A stretch of DNA of 64,000 nt from Pseudalkalibacillus sp. SCS-8 (GTDB lineage Bacteria; Bacillota; Bacilli; Bacillales; Fictibacillaceae), in NCBI RefSeq assembly GCF_040126055.1, contig NZ_CP143541.1, forward strand, positions 1,488,001-1,552,000, read 5' to 3'. Position 1 is the stretch's first letter. Each line of letters opens with the position of its first letter. Shown here piece after piece: positions 26,665 through 35,786 of this stretch. Both the position numbers and the translations under genes were made by a program. Below the pieces are notes generated by a model. The model had not been told where the DNA came from and did no database searches. It saw only the letters and a list, made by a program, of their open reading frames with translations.

Positions 26665-26693
26665 GCATAAAAATCCCTCCTGCGGAGATACTT
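26665..26693 (+). promoter_or_regulatory. Forespore (sigma-F/G) promoter of sigG
   Basis: GCATA (26665-26669), 14-base spacer, GGAGATACTT (26684-26693). The -10 matches GGnrAnAnTw at every defined position, and GCATA is a good GyATA -35. In B. subtilis sigG is first made by sigma-F and then by sigma-G itself. The same geometry recurs before ylyA. Confidence 0.65.
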
Positions 26694-26728
26694 AGTTTTG
26701 ACAGTTACTCCCAATTGGAGGGGAAGAT

Positions 26729-27511
26729 ATGACACGAAATAAAGTTGAAATTTGTGGTGTGGATACATCTAAGCTTCCAGTTTTGAAGAACACAGAAATG
26801 CGGATTTTGTTCAAAGAAATGCAAAATGGTGATTTGTCAGCAAGAGAAAAATTAGTCAATGGAAACTTAAGATTAGTATTGAGTGTCATCCAACGATTCA
26901 ATAATCGTGGAGAATATGTCGATGACCTGTTCCAAGTCGGATGTATCGGACTTATGAAATCGATTGACAACTTCGATCTAGGTCAGAACGTCAAATTTTC
27001 CACTTATGCAGTCCCGATGATCATCGGAGAAATCAGACGCTATTTAAGGGATAATAATCCGATCCGAGTGTCACGCTCATTAAGGGATATCGCTTACAAA
27101 GCGCTGCAAGTACGCGATAAGATTGTCAGTAAGGAGTCCAGAGAGCCGAACCCGACTGAAATTGCTCGCGAATTGGATGTGACGAAAGAAGAGGTCGTTT
27201 TCGCACTGGATGCGATCCAGGACCCCGTCTCTTTGTTTGAACCGATTTACAATGATGGGGGAGAGCCGATCTACGTCATGGATCAGATCAGCGATGATAA
27301 ACAGAAGGATTATCAATGGATTGAAGAAATCGCATTACGAGAAGCGATGACACGACTAAACCAACGGGAGAAGATGATTCTTACTATGCGGTTTTTCCAG
27401 GGGAAAACCCAGATGGAAGTTGCAGAAGAGATCGGTATTTCTCAAGCACAAGTATCACGATTGGAAAAAGCGGCAATCAATCAAATGAACAAGAGCATTC
27501 AAAGCAGTTAA
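26729..27511 (+). CDS. sigG: RNA polymerase sporulation sigma-G factor
   Basis: Late forespore sigma factor. 260 residues, the B. subtilis length. N-terminus MTRNKVEICGVDTSKLPVLKN, region 2 FNNRGEYVDDLFQVGCIGLM and KFSTYAVPMIIGEIRRYLR, region 4 EIGISQAQVSRLEKAAI. Separate promoter with forespore consensus 36 bases upstream. Adjacent to spoIIGA-sigE, as in all Bacillaceae I know. Confidence 0.97.
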   Translation: MTRNKVEICGVDTSKLPVLKNTEMRILFKEMQNGDLSAREKLVNGNLRLVLSVIQRFNNRGEYVDDLFQVGCIGLMKSIDNFDLGQNVKFSTYAVPMIIGEIRRYLRDNNPIRVSRSLRDIAYKALQVRDKIVSKESREPNPTEIARELDVTKEEVVFALDAIQDPVSLFEPIYNDGGEPIYVMDQISDDKQKDYQWIEEIALREAMTRLNQREKMILTMRFFQGKTQMEVAEEIGISQAQVSRLEKAAINQMNKSIQSS

Positions 27512-27523
27512 ATAGGTGAATCG

Positions 27524-27554
27524 GCGCTGATCCATGAGGGTCAGTGCTTTTTTT
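27524..27554 (+). terminator. Terminator after sigG
   Basis: GCGCTGATCC, loop ATGA, GGGTCAGTGC: ten pairs with two G-U, followed by seven T. Confidence 0.9.
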
Positions 27555-27637
27555 GTTCATTTTAAATGAATTTCTCATATATTTTAGAGAGGAGCCTTGT
27601 ATAACCTAGCACGTAATTTGAAAGGCGGGAGTAAACG

Positions 27638-27925
27638 GTGATAAAAATATCCGAATTTCAGGTAAAAGATGTTGTCAATGTTTCCAATGGTAGAAAATTG
27701 GGCCATATCGCGGACCTTGAGATCAATCTTGGATCAGGAAAAATTGAAGCGATCGTCATTCCAGGAGCCGGCCGTATGATGGGATTCATGCGAAAGGAAA
27801 ATGATATTATCATCCCCTGGAGAGATATCGTGAAAATCGGCAAAGACGTAATCTTGGTCAGATTTGAAGATCAAGCGGAAAACCAACTGTCACCTCAAGG
27901 GTTCCATAATTCTACGAAAAATTAA
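27638..27925 (+). CDS. ylmC: PRC-barrel protein YlmC/YmxH family
   Basis: 95 residues with one PRC-barrel-like fold: MIKISEFQVKDVVNVSNGRK, then IADLEINLGSGKIEAIVIPG and IIIPWRDIVKIGKDVILVR. Matches B. subtilis YlmC (81 residues) plus a 14-residue tail. GTG start at 27638 after a weak AAAGGCGGG. YlmC/YmxH are small proteins linked to sporulation, of unknown role. In B. subtilis ylmA lies before it; that gene is absent here. Confidence 0.87.
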   Translation: MIKISEFQVKDVVNVSNGRKLGHIADLEINLGSGKIEAIVIPGAGRMMGFMRKENDIIIPWRDIVKIGKDVILVRFEDQAENQLSPQGFHNSTKN

Positions 27926-28028
27926 AAGCTTGTATCCAATTCTCCAACAATTCAACAACTTGTGATAAAATAAGGGGAGCAATCAGAACAATCGACAGCC
28001 GGGTATCGATGTTCAAGGAGGGTTGAAA

Positions 28029-28850
28029 ATGGCTGAACCGTTCCAATTAAAACATGAAACATTCTTTGATATTCAAATGAAATCAGATGTTGCACATAAC
28101 CCAGTTGTAGCTGGATTTTCAACAAGGCATGGAGGATTCAGTGACAAGCCATTTCAATCCTTGAATCTTGGACTGCATGTGAACGACAATCCCAATGATG
28201 TGGTTCGGAATCGCATCAAACTTGCTGAGGCGCTAGGTACGACCCTTGACCAATGGGTCTTCGCCGAACAAGTTCATGGAAAGGAAATCCAAAAAGTCAG
28301 TGCTGGTGATCGTGGCAAGGGTTCAACCATAATGAAAACGGGAATGATAGGGAAAGATGGTTTGTACACGAAAGATCGCGACACAGTACTTGCACTCGCT
28401 TTCGCAGATTGTGTACCGGTCTTCTTCTCAGCTCCTGGTCATTCCATTGTAGGTATTGTACATGCTGGATGGAAAGGCTCTGTTCTCGGCATTGCACGAG
28501 ATATGGTCGAGCTTTGGAAACAGGATGAAGGTATTCCAGTTGAGGATATCAAGGTATGGATCGGCCCATCCATCCAACAATGTTGTTATGAAGTTGATGA
28601 ACGTGTCATCTCCAATGTGGACAAGGTGGCTGATTCTCGATATAGCCCATATACTCGGAAGGATTCTGAAGACAAATTCATGTTGAGTTTACAGCGGCTG
28701 AATCAGCAATTGATTCTTCAAACAGGGATTCCTGAGAAGAACATCCAAGTCTCAGATCATTGTACAAGCTGTGAAGTCTCGACCTTCTTTTCACATAGGA
28801 AGGAAAAAGGTCAAACAGGCAGGATGCTTGGTTTCATCAAGTTGTTATAG
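28029..28850 (+). CDS. ylmD: YlmD, laccase-domain/PgeF family protein
   Basis: 273 residues of the DUF152/YfiH family. Metal-site motifs are VHGKEI near residue 80, FADCVPVFF, HAGWKGSVLGI and the late DHCTSCEVSTFFSHR. Members have purine nucleoside phosphorylase and adenosine deaminase activity (as LACC1), and E. coli YfiH (PgeF) prevents misincorporation in muropeptide synthesis. A TTG at 28023 is in frame, but AAGGAGG at 28016 places the ATG 28029 at good spacing. First of the run ylmD-ylmE-sepF-ylmG-ylmH. Confidence 0.92.
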   Translation: MAEPFQLKHETFFDIQMKSDVAHNPVVAGFSTRHGGFSDKPFQSLNLGLHVNDNPNDVVRNRIKLAEALGTTLDQWVFAEQVHGKEIQKVSAGDRGKGSTIMKTGMIGKDGLYTKDRDTVLALAFADCVPVFFSAPGHSIVGIVHAGWKGSVLGIARDMVELWKQDEGIPVEDIKVWIGPSIQQCCYEVDERVISNVDKVADSRYSPYTRKDSEDKFMLSLQRLNQQLILQTGIPEKNIQVSDHCTSCEVSTFFSHRKEKGQTGRMLGFIKLL

Positions 28851-28869
28851 GTGGTGAAGATTAATTACA

Positions 28870-29547
28870 TTGAGTATTCAAAATAACTTGCAGATGATAA
28901 AGCAGCAGATTGAGGATGCATGTCAACATTCCGGAAGAAATGCAGATGAAGTATCCATCATTGCTGTGACAAAGTACGTAAGCGTTGATACAGCTCAAGA
29001 AGCTGTTTCCGCAGGTGTGACCCACTTAGGTGAAAATCGGGATGATGGATTCTTACATAAATATGAACAAATTGACGGCAACGTCGCATGGCATTTCATA
29101 GGCACGTTGCAATCACGGAAAGTCAAGTCGATCATCGACAAGGTCGACTATATCCATTCATTGGACAGGATGTCTCTGGCAAAAGAAATACAAAAAAGGG
29201 CAGAGAAGAAAATCAAATGCTTCGTGCAAGTCAACGTTTCAGGGGAGGATTCCAAGCATGGCATAAACCCTGATCAATTGCCCGATTTCATCCGAAAGTT
29301 GTCCGATTATGATTCAATCGAGGTTGTCGGTCTGATGACGATGGCGCCTTTCATTGAGGATGAAGAAAGGCTCCGTTCATACTTCCGAGAAATGAGACGA
29401 CTACAAATGGAGGTCCAGGCGATGAAGCTTTCCCATGCCCCTTGCCAAGAGCTCTCCATGGGAATGTCGAATGATTATGCCATTGCTGTAGAGGAAGGGG
29501 CAACATTTGTCCGAATCGGTACTTCACTTGTTGGAAAAGAATTTTAA
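28870..29547 (+). CDS. ylmE: PLP homeostasis protein YlmE (YggS/PLPBP)
   Basis: 225 residues, single TIM-barrel PLP-binding protein. IIAVTKYVS contains the PLP lysine (Lys35). [43 protein letters not shown] and VRIGTSLVG are the YggS landmarks. Start uncertain: TTG at 28870 is 12 or so bases from AGGTGG at 28853, which is long; an ATT at 28864 in frame would be better spaced but is a rare start. Keeps free PLP and amino acid pools in balance. Confidence 0.92.
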   Translation: MSIQNNLQMIKQQIEDACQHSGRNADEVSIIAVTKYVSVDTAQEAVSAGVTHLGENRDDGFLHKYEQIDGNVAWHFIGTLQSRKVKSIIDKVDYIHSLDRMSLAKEIQKRAEKKIKCFVQVNVSGEDSKHGINPDQLPDFIRKLSDYDSIEVVGLMTMAPFIEDEERLRSYFREMRRLQMEVQAMKLSHAPCQELSMGMSNDYAIAVEEGATFVRIGTSLVGKEF

Positions 29548-29558
29548 GGAGGCTCACC

Positions 29559-29990
29559 ATGGGTATAAAATCAAAGTTGAAACATTTTTTCGCTTTTGAT
29601 GACGAACTTTATGAAGAAGAAGAGTATGGTGTAGAGTCGGAAGACGCTGGTGAAGAATATGAAACGTTGAGCCGTTCCAGAAGGGATCAGAAGAGCCAGA
29701 ATATTGTAAGCCTTCAGAGTGTGCAGCAACAGGTAAAAGTCATGTTGCTCGAGCCGAGAACATATTCTGAAGCACAGGAGATCGCAGACCAGCTAAAGAA
29801 CAGAAGAGCAGTGGTCATGAATCTCCAACGGATTCCTCTGGACCAGGCGAAAAGGATCGTCGATTTCCTCAGCGGCACCGTATATGCCATCGGTGGAGAT
29901 ATCCAGAAGCTCGGTCCCAACACTTTCCTCTGTACACCAGACAATGTGGATGTATCGGGTGCGATCTCCGAAATGGCAGGAGAACAATAG
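29559..29990 (+). CDS. sepF: Cell division protein SepF
   Basis: Bundles FtsZ filaments and anchors them to the membrane. 143 residues: N-terminal amphipathic helix [16 protein letters not shown], an acidic linker, and the C-terminal alpha/beta domain from about residue 50 ([39 protein letters not shown]). RBS AAGGAGG. Formerly ylmF. Confidence 0.95.
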   Translation: MGIKSKLKHFFAFDDELYEEEEYGVESEDAGEEYETLSRSRRDQKSQNIVSLQSVQQQVKVMLLEPRTYSEAQEIADQLKNRRAVVMNLQRIPLDQAKRIVDFLSGTVYAIGGDIQKLGPNTFLCTPDNVDVSGAISEMAGEQ

Positions 29991-30015
29991 AAGAGAAAAA
30001 GGGTGGTAATAGAGA

Positions 30016-30270
30016 ATGCTAGAAACGATTGCAATTTACGCGATCAGTGCTTATCGATGGCTGATCATCATTTACATTTTCATGTCCTGGGTCCCTAATG
30101 CAAGAGAATCGGCCTTTGGACAATTCCTGGGTTCAATCTGTGAACCGTTCTTATCCCAATTCCGTAAGATCATACCACCTTTAGGAATGATCGACTTATC
30201 TCCGATTGCAGCTTTGTTTGCTCTTTATTTTGCTGAAATCGGCGTTCGTTCCCTTTTCAGCATGCTGTAG
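30016..30270 (+). CDS. ylmG: YggT family membrane protein YlmG
   Basis: 84 residues with two hydrophobic segments (about 4-24 and 63-82) around the loop MSWVPNARESAFGQFLGSIC and EPFLSQFRKIIPP, the YGGT signature. Follows sepF as in B. subtilis. Role in membrane or division organisation is not settled. Confidence 0.9.
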   Translation: MLETIAIYAISAYRWLIIIYIFMSWVPNARESAFGQFLGSICEPFLSQFRKIIPPLGMIDLSPIAALFALYFAEIGVRSLFSML

Positions 30271-30279
30271 GTGGAAGAA

Positions 30280-31059
30280 GTGTCGATATACGAGCATTTC
30301 AGACCAGAAGAGCAGCCGTTCATCGATCGGGTTATGGAATGGCGGAACATCGTCATTGACCAATACAGGATGAAAGTAACTAACTTTCTCGATCCGAGAG
30401 AACAGCATATTTTGCAAAGTCTAATTGGCAAGAACGATGACATCCGATTCAATATGTGGAAGGGGTACCAAGGCATAGAACGTACAAGAGCCTTGCTGTA
30501 CCCCATTTATTATGACCCTCAGGAAAGTGACTTTGATGTTCAATGTCTCCAAATCGATTATCCATCGAAATTCGTCACTTTAAAGCATTCAGATGTTTTG
30601 GGAGCATTGATGAGCCTGGGGGTGAAGCGGAAGAAATTCGGTGATATCCTGTTGGGGGAAGGAATATGCCAGATCATCGTTGCTGCGGAAATTGCAGATT
30701 ACGTCCGCTTGAATTTGACCTCCATCGGAAAGACAAACGTGAAAGTGGAAGAAATTACGACTGCACAGCTTCAACCGCCGCAAGAGGATTGGACCTTTGC
30801 TCAATGCACGGTATCTTCTTTACGTCTAGACACAGTCCTTGCGGAAGCCTTTCGTCTTTCAAGGTCTAAAGTATCGCCTTATATCACAAACAAAAAAGTA
30901 AAGCTGAATTGGAAAATTGTCGAACAACCTTCCAGTTTATTAGAGGCTGGGGACCAGATTTCAATAAGGGGACTTGGACGTGCAAAGCTTATCGCTGTTG
31001 AAGGACAGAGCAAAAAGGGAAAATGGAAAATATCGTTGGGTACAAAAAAATCCAGCTGA
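30280..31059 (+). CDS. ylmH: S4-domain RNA-binding protein YlmH
   Basis: 259 residues: an N-terminal domain beginning MSIYEHFRPEEQPFIDRVMEW, then a C-terminal S4 RNA-binding domain from about 180 (SSLRLDTVLAEAFRLSRSKV). A GTG at 30271 has no ribosome site; AGGTGG at 30269 is five bases from GTG 30280, which matches the family start. B. subtilis YlmH acts in ribosome-associated quality control in parallel with RqcP; its partner RqcH is also encoded in this window at 50.3-52.0 kb. Confidence 0.9.
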   Translation: MSIYEHFRPEEQPFIDRVMEWRNIVIDQYRMKVTNFLDPREQHILQSLIGKNDDIRFNMWKGYQGIERTRALLYPIYYDPQESDFDVQCLQIDYPSKFVTLKHSDVLGALMSLGVKRKKFGDILLGEGICQIIVAAEIADYVRLNLTSIGKTNVKVEEITTAQLQPPQEDWTFAQCTVSSLRLDTVLAEAFRLSRSKVSPYITNKKVKLNWKIVEQPSSLLEAGDQISIRGLGRAKLIAVEGQSKKGKWKISLGTKKSS

Positions 31060-31082
31060 ACAGCAGGAATCAATCTGTAAAC

Positions 31083-31089
31083 TGTCGAA
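31083..31089 (+). promoter_or_regulatory. Perfect Spo0A box before divIVA
   Basis: TGTCGAA, followed by AAAAG, equals the Spo0A box core. It lies 40 bases upstream of the divIVA start codon, in the 69-base ylmH-divIVA gap. A 7-mer match alone is weak evidence. Confidence 0.35.
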
Positions 31090-31128
31090 AAAGAAAGATA
31101 GTAAAGACATCGATACGGGGGTGGCGTC

Positions 31129-31650
31129 ATGCCTTTAACACCATTGGATATTCATAACAAGGAATTTAATCGTGGATTTCGTGGATATGATGAAGATGAA
31201 GTGAATGAATTTCTGGATCAAGTAATCAAGGATTACGAGTCTGTGATCCGGGAGAAGAAGGATCTTCAAGAAAAACTCACGAAAATGGAAGAAAAGCTAT
31301 CGTATTTTACAAACATTGAAGAAACATTGAACAAGTCCATCGTAGTTGCCCAAGAAACTGGGGAAGAAGTAAAACGCAATGCAAACAAAGAAGCGCGTCT
31401 GATCATTAAGGAAGCTGAAAAAAATGCAGACCGTATTATTAATGAAGCACTTGCGAAGTCTAGAAAAGTCATGCTGGATATCGAGGAATTGAAGAAACAA
31501 TCTTCAGTTTACAGGACAAGATTCCGTATGTTGATTGAAGCGCAGCTGGAAATGCTCAAGAATGAAGATTGGGATCAACTCATGCCTCCTGAAGAAGAGG
31601 AAGAAGAGTATCAGCTTGATGAAACGAAAGAGAACGCCAACGTCACTTGA
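31129..31650 (+). CDS. divIVA: Division-site and pole-targeting protein DivIVA
   Basis: Coiled-coil protein that senses negative membrane curvature at septa and poles. 173 residues: lipid-binding N-terminus MPLTPLDIHNKEFNRGFRGY with the exposed Phe17-Arg18, then long coiled coils (about 25-60 and 75-150), ending in an acidic tail. AIVVAQETGEE-type segment (KSIVVAQETGEEVKRN) and LKKQSSVYRTRFRMLIEAQL match B. subtilis. Its stop codon overlaps the -35 of the ileS promoter. Confidence 0.96.
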   Translation: MPLTPLDIHNKEFNRGFRGYDEDEVNEFLDQVIKDYESVIREKKDLQEKLTKMEEKLSYFTNIEETLNKSIVVAQETGEEVKRNANKEARLIIKEAEKNADRIINEALAKSRKVMLDIEELKKQSSVYRTRFRMLIEAQLEMLKNEDWDQLMPPEEEEEEYQLDETKENANVT

Positions 31651-31676
31651 CGAAGGGCTTTGAAATCCGATATACT
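31647..31676 (+). promoter_or_regulatory. Sigma-A promoter of the ileS T-box leader
   Basis: TTGACG, 18-base spacer, TATACT: ten of twelve consensus positions. The -35 overlaps the divIVA stop codon. Confidence 0.8.
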
Positions 31677-31689
31677 ACTTAAACAGTAA

Positions 31690-31942
31690 GATACGAAGAC
31701 TAAGATGGGGACAGTACGTTTCAGGAGCCTTCCTAGCGAGTCAGGGCATGGTGTGAGCCTGGCAAGGATTCTGATATCGGAAAATCACCCCGGAGTTCCT
31801 GGCTGAAAGAAGCAGTAAGCCAAGGCGGTTCATTCACGTTACGAATGCTAAGTGGGTCATGATTGGTATTGGAATCATGTGCCTATTAGGGTGGTACCGC
31901 GAGCAACCTTCTCGTCCCTATATGGGATGAGAAGGTTTTTTT
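31690..31942 (+). ncRNA. T-box riboswitch (tRNA-Ile) upstream of ileS
   Basis: The T-box sequence AGGGTGGTACCGCG occurs at 31889-31902 and pairs with the NCCA end of uncharged tRNA. The long stem I region spans about 31690-31815, with an AGTA bulge near 31712 and a specifier ATC (Ile) at 31776-31778 in the CTGATATCGGAAA loop. The antiterminator competes with the terminator at 31905-31942. Lack of charged tRNA-Ile should switch ileS on. Confidence 0.95.
31905..31942 (+). terminator. T-box-controlled terminator before ileS
   Basis: AACCTTCTCGTCCC, loop TATAT, GGGATGAGAAGGTT: a 14-bp stem with one G-U, then seven T. It forms when tRNA-Ile is charged. Confidence 0.95.
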
Positions 31943-31993
31943 GATGGAATGAAACTAAAATGAAGAATGAAGATGGAAAGGCAGGAAAGACAT

Positions 31994-34753
31994 ATGAATT
32001 ATAAGGATACTTTGTTGATGCCGAAGACAGACTTCCCAATGCGTGGCGGTCTTCCAAATAAGGAGCCTAAGATTCAGGAGAAATGGGAAAATGAAAAGGT
32101 TTATGAGAAGGTGCAGGAGAAGAATAAAGACCTTCCAAAGTTCATTTTGCATGATGGCCCTCCTTATGCAAATGGAGACATCCATTTAGGTCATGCTGAA
32201 AATAAAATTTTGAAGGATATCATCGTACGGTATAAATCGATGAATGGGTTCAATGCTCCGTATGTCCCAGGTTGGGATACGCACGGTCTGCCGATTGAAA
32301 CGGCCCTGGCTAAAAAGAAAAAAGTCAATCGTAAAGAACATAGCATCGCAGAATTCCGAAAGATGTGTGCGGACTATGCAATGGAACAAGTGAAACTTCA
32401 GAAAGAACAGTTCAAGCGTCTAGGTGTCAGAGGGGACTGGGAAAATCCATATATCACCCTGAATAAGGAGTATGAGGCAGAACAGATCAAAGTGTTTGGA
32501 GAAATGGCGAATAGAGGACTTATCTATAAAGGTAAAAAACCTGTCTATTGGTCACCTTCTTCTGAATCGGCGTTCGCTGAAGCGGAGATCGAGTACAAAG
32601 ATAAACGGTCTCCTTCCATTTATGTGGCTTTCCCTGTCAAGGATGGCAAAGGTGTGCTTGATCAGGATGTATCGGTTGTTATCTGGACAACGACACCATG
32701 GACCTTGCCGGCAAACTTGGGGATTTCTGTCCACCCGGATTACACGTATATTGTCGTGGAAGCGGATGGTCGTAAGTACGTCATCGTAGAGGACCTTCTG
32801 GAACACCTAACGACCGCATTAGAATGGGAAAATACCCAAGTGTTGAAAAAAATGAAGGGATCTGAACTTGAACATGTGGTTACAACGAATCCATTGTTCG
32901 ATCGTGATTCCCTCGTCGTATTAAGTGATCACGTAACAACTGATTCAGGTACAGGATGTGTTCATACCGCACCGGGTCATGGTGAAGATGACTTTAAAGT
33001 CGGTAAACGCTATAACCTTGGTATCCTTTGCCCTGTAGACGATAAGGGCTATATGACAGAAGAAGCACCTGGATATGAAGGCATGTTTTATGACGAAGCA
33101 AACAAACCGATTACGGAGAAGCTGAAGGAGATTGGTGCTCTTCTCAAGCTGGAATTCATCACGCACTCCTATCCGCATGATTGGAGAACGAAGAAGCCGA
33201 TCATCTTCCGTGTTACAGACCAATGGTTTGCTTCCATCGATAAAATCAAGGATCAGATTTTATCTGAAATCAAAAATGTAAAATGGTACCCACATTGGGG
33301 TGAAACACGTCTTCACAACATGGTCAAGGACCGTGACGATTGGTGTATTTCCCGTCAAAGAGCATGGGGCGTGCCGATTCCGGTCTTCTATGGTGAAGAT
33401 GGCGAACCGATCATCACGCCTGAAACGATTGAACATATTTCAAACTTGTTCAGAAAGCATGGATCGAACGTCTGGTTCGAGTGGGATACGAAAGACCTTC
33501 TACCAGAAGGCTTCACATCTGAACATAGTCCGAATGGTACGTTCACGAAAGAAACAGATATCATGGATGTGTGGTTTGATTCAGGATCCTCCCACCAAAG
33601 TGTATTACATGAGCGTCCTGAGCTGGAGCGACCTGCAGACGTCTATCTTGAGGGGACGGACCAATATCGTGGATGGTTCAACTCTTCTCTTTCTACCAGC
33701 GTAGCTGTAACGGGTAAATCCCCGTATAAAACGATCATCACACATGGATTCGTGCTTGATGGTGAAGGGAAGAAGATGAGTAAATCCCTCGGCAATGTCA
33801 TGGATCCGATCAAGGTGATGAAACAACTTGGAGCGGACATCATCCGCCTTTGGGTCGCATCTGTCGATTACCAATCAGACGTACGTGTATCCGACGATAT
33901 TTTGAAGCAGGTTTCGGAAGTGTACCGAAAAATCCGCAACACCCTCCGATTCATGCTTGGAAACTTGAATGGCTTTGATCCTGCTCAGCATCGCGTGAAG
34001 TTTGAAGACATGAATGAATTGGATCAATACATGGCAGTGAAGGTGAACGATCTTGTCGATCGCGTGAAGAAGTCATATGATGATTATCAGTTCTTGAGCG
34101 TATACAATGCGATTCATAATTTCTGTACGATCGAATTGAGCTCGTTCTATCTCGACCTTGCTAAGGATACGTTATATATCGAAGCGGAGGATGATCATAA
34201 GAGACGGTCCATGCAGACGGTCCTTTATGACAGTGTTGTGGCACTTACGCAAATGGTCGCACCGATTCTCGCCCACACAGCTGATGAAGTCTGGGAGTAT
34301 ATCCCTGGTGAAAAAGAAGAGAGCGTCCAATTGACGAACATGCCTGAAGTGAAAGAATATGACAATGCAGATGCCCTGTTAGAAAAGTGGGACAAAATGC
34401 TTGATATCCGTGACGAAGTATTGAAGGCACTTGAAAATGCTCGTAATGAAAAAGTCATCGGGAAATCTCTTGCTGCCTCCATCAAGCTCTACCCATCTGC
34501 TGACGCTAAAACGTTGTTGGATGGTGTTTCCGAGCTGGATAAATTCTTTATCGTATCAGACGCAGAAGTCGTTGGTTCGAAAGAGGAAGCTCCTGAGGAT
34601 GCAGAGGTGTTTGATCAAGTCGGTATCGTCGTAAAGGCTGCTGAAGGTGAAACGTGCGAACGTTGCTGGACGGTTTCCACTACAGTCGGGAAAGATTCTG
34701 ACCATCCGACACTATGTACACGATGCGCAACAGTTGTCAAAAACAATTATTAA
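31994..34753 (+). CDS. ileS: Isoleucyl-tRNA synthetase
   Basis: Charges tRNA-Ile. 919 residues: class I signature [13 protein letters not shown] at 56-68, KMSKS at 594-598, a CP1 editing domain ([15 protein letters not shown]), anticodon-binding domain, and a C-terminal zinc site with CERC (888-891) and CTRC (908-911). This layout is the bacterial IleS1 type. Start [20 protein letters not shown] at ATG 31994 after AGGAAAG; nine upstream open codons are not supported. Regulated by the tRNA-Ile T-box just upstream and followed by a terminator. Confidence 0.98.
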   Translation: MNYKDTLLMPKTDFPMRGGLPNKEPKIQEKWENEKVYEKVQEKNKDLPKFILHDGPPYANGDIHLGHAENKILKDIIVRYKSMNGFNAPYVPGWDTHGLPIETALAKKKKVNRKEHSIAEFRKMCADYAMEQVKLQKEQFKRLGVRGDWENPYITLNKEYEAEQIKVFGEMANRGLIYKGKKPVYWSPSSESAFAEAEIEYKDKRSPSIYVAFPVKDGKGVLDQDVSVVIWTTTPWTLPANLGISVHPDYTYIVVEADGRKYVIVEDLLEHLTTALEWENTQVLKKMKGSELEHVVTTNPLFDRDSLVVLSDHVTTDSGTGCVHTAPGHGEDDFKVGKRYNLGILCPVDDKGYMTEEAPGYEGMFYDEANKPITEKLKEIGALLKLEFITHSYPHDWRTKKPIIFRVTDQWFASIDKIKDQILSEIKNVKWYPHWGETRLHNMVKDRDDWCISRQRAWGVPIPVFYGEDGEPIITPETIEHISNLFRKHGSNVWFEWDTKDLLPEGFTSEHSPNGTFTKETDIMDVWFDSGSSHQSVLHERPELERPADVYLEGTDQYRGWFNSSLSTSVAVTGKSPYKTIITHGFVLDGEGKKMSKSLGNVMDPIKVMKQLGADIIRLWVASVDYQSDVRVSDDILKQVSEVYRKIRNTLRFMLGNLNGFDPAQHRVKFEDMNELDQYMAVKVNDLVDRVKKSYDDYQFLSVYNAIHNFCTIELSSFYLDLAKDTLYIEAEDDHKRRSMQTVLYDSVVALTQMVAPILAHTADEVWEYIPGEKEESVQLTNMPEVKEYDNADALLEKWDKMLDIRDEVLKALENARNEKVIGKSLAASIKLYPSADAKTLLDGVSELDKFFIVSDAEVVGSKEEAPEDAEVFDQVGIVVKAAEGETCERCWTVSTTVGKDSDHPTLCTRCATVVKNNY

Positions 34754-34785
34754 TAAGTAGAACGGACCTTTGTGGTAAGTTCCTT

Positions 34786-34820
34786 AAGGCTGTCGAGAAA
34801 TTTTCGACAGCCTTATTTTT
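34786..34820 (+). terminator. Terminator after ileS
   Basis: AAGGCTGTCGA, loop GAAATTT, TCGACAGCCTT: a perfect 11-bp stem, followed by ATTTTTATT. Confidence 0.9.
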
Positions 34821-34930
34821 ATTATGTTAGGAGCTGTTTAATGTCCCTGAAGTCACAAAAAACGGAAAATGAGGGATAATAACGAGTGGTTCTCATACAA
34901 AGATCGTACTAAATCGGATCGAATCGATGG

Positions 34931-34959
34931 GTGTAAAAAGGCTGGCACTGGTCAAACTA
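34931..34959 (+). promoter_or_regulatory. Forespore-type promoter of ylyA
   Basis: GTGTA, 14-base spacer, GGTCAAACTA. The -10 fits GGnnAnAnTw, and the spacing equals that of the sigG promoter at 26665. In B. subtilis ylyA is reported as sigma-G dependent. Confidence 0.55.
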
Positions 34960-34990
34960 ATTGTAGGATTCTATTGGAGGGAAGCTGGCC

Positions 34991-35668
34991 ATGAACTATG
35001 AACACTTGAAAAGACAGTTAGAGCACCGGAAAAGTGAAATTGAGCACGAGTTCGAACAGAACGATCATTATGGATTGAATCGTGGGTTTGCAAGTGATGT
35101 TTCGTCTGGTGAATTGTCGCAATATGATAATCACCCTGCAGACTCTGGAACAGAATTATACGAGCGGGAGAAGGATATTGCATTGAACGCACATTTGAAG
35201 GAAGAGCTCTCGGATATCGAGTACTCGTTAAACCAAATGGCACAAGGGACCTATGGAATATGTGAGGTGACAGGGAAGCAAATTCCGATGGAACGATTGG
35301 AGGCTTTACCGACCGCACGGACCATAAGAGAGGCGTCACCGAATCAGCAAATTTCAACAGATCGTCCTGTAGAAGAAGATGTCATCACTTCGATGGAAGA
35401 AAACTACTCTGAGGAAACGAACAATGAAATCAATGATCCAAACGCGTATTACGAAGTAGCTTCTTTCAACGAAAACAGTATGACCTATGAAGATTCATCC
35501 CTGATTGATAATGGTGATAAGACAGGATATGTAGAGGAATACGAGCAATTCGTTTCCACCGATATTGAAGGGTATACTGGAGCAGACCATGTTAATTTTG
35601 AACGGAATGTCCAATATGACGAATATATGAATGAACAATCCAACATCGATGAAGGTGAACAGTCATGA
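34991..35668 (+). CDS. ylyA: YlyA, TraR/DksA-like regulator with degenerate zinc finger
   Basis: 225 residues. An N-terminal coiled coil (about 1-30) and the DksA/TraR pattern (NDHYGLNR, ADSGTELYEREKDIALN, LSQYDNHPAD) precede the zinc-finger region GTYGICEVTGKQIPMERLEA. Only the first of the four expected cysteines is left there, so zinc binding is improbable. The C-terminal half is acidic and low in conservation. Between ileS and lspA as in B. subtilis, where YlyA affects sigma-G-dependent transcription in the forespore. Own forespore-type promoter; RBS GGAGGG. Confidence 0.87.
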   Translation: MNYEHLKRQLEHRKSEIEHEFEQNDHYGLNRGFASDVSSGELSQYDNHPADSGTELYEREKDIALNAHLKEELSDIEYSLNQMAQGTYGICEVTGKQIPMERLEALPTARTIREASPNQQISTDRPVEEDVITSMEENYSEETNNEINDPNAYYEVASFNENSMTYEDSSLIDNGDKTGYVEEYEQFVSTDIEGYTGADHVNFERNVQYDEYMNEQSNIDEGEQS

Positions 35669-35687
35669 TCCATGACTGTTCCTTTTC
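35657..35687 (+). terminator. Terminator at the end of ylyA
   Basis: GAACAGTCATG, loop ATC, CATGACTGTTC: a perfect 11-bp stem that includes the ylyA stop codon, followed by CTTTTC. The T run is short. Confidence 0.75.
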
Positions 35688-35786
35688 ATAAGTTCACCGT
35701 AAAATCATTGGCACTTCTCTTGTTTCATTGTGAAACGACCTTTAATATGCTAAAATCAAACGGATAGAAATAAAGGTGGGGGAAAC

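Noticed and set aside
31860..31900. tRNA-like cloverleaf near the ileS leader
   Set aside because: The GGGTGGTACCGCG segment is the T-box motif and no acceptor or anticodon arms with correct spacing exist.
34804..34810. Reversed Spo0A box (TCGACA) after ileS
   Set aside because: It is one arm of the ileS terminator stem, so pairing explains the sequence.
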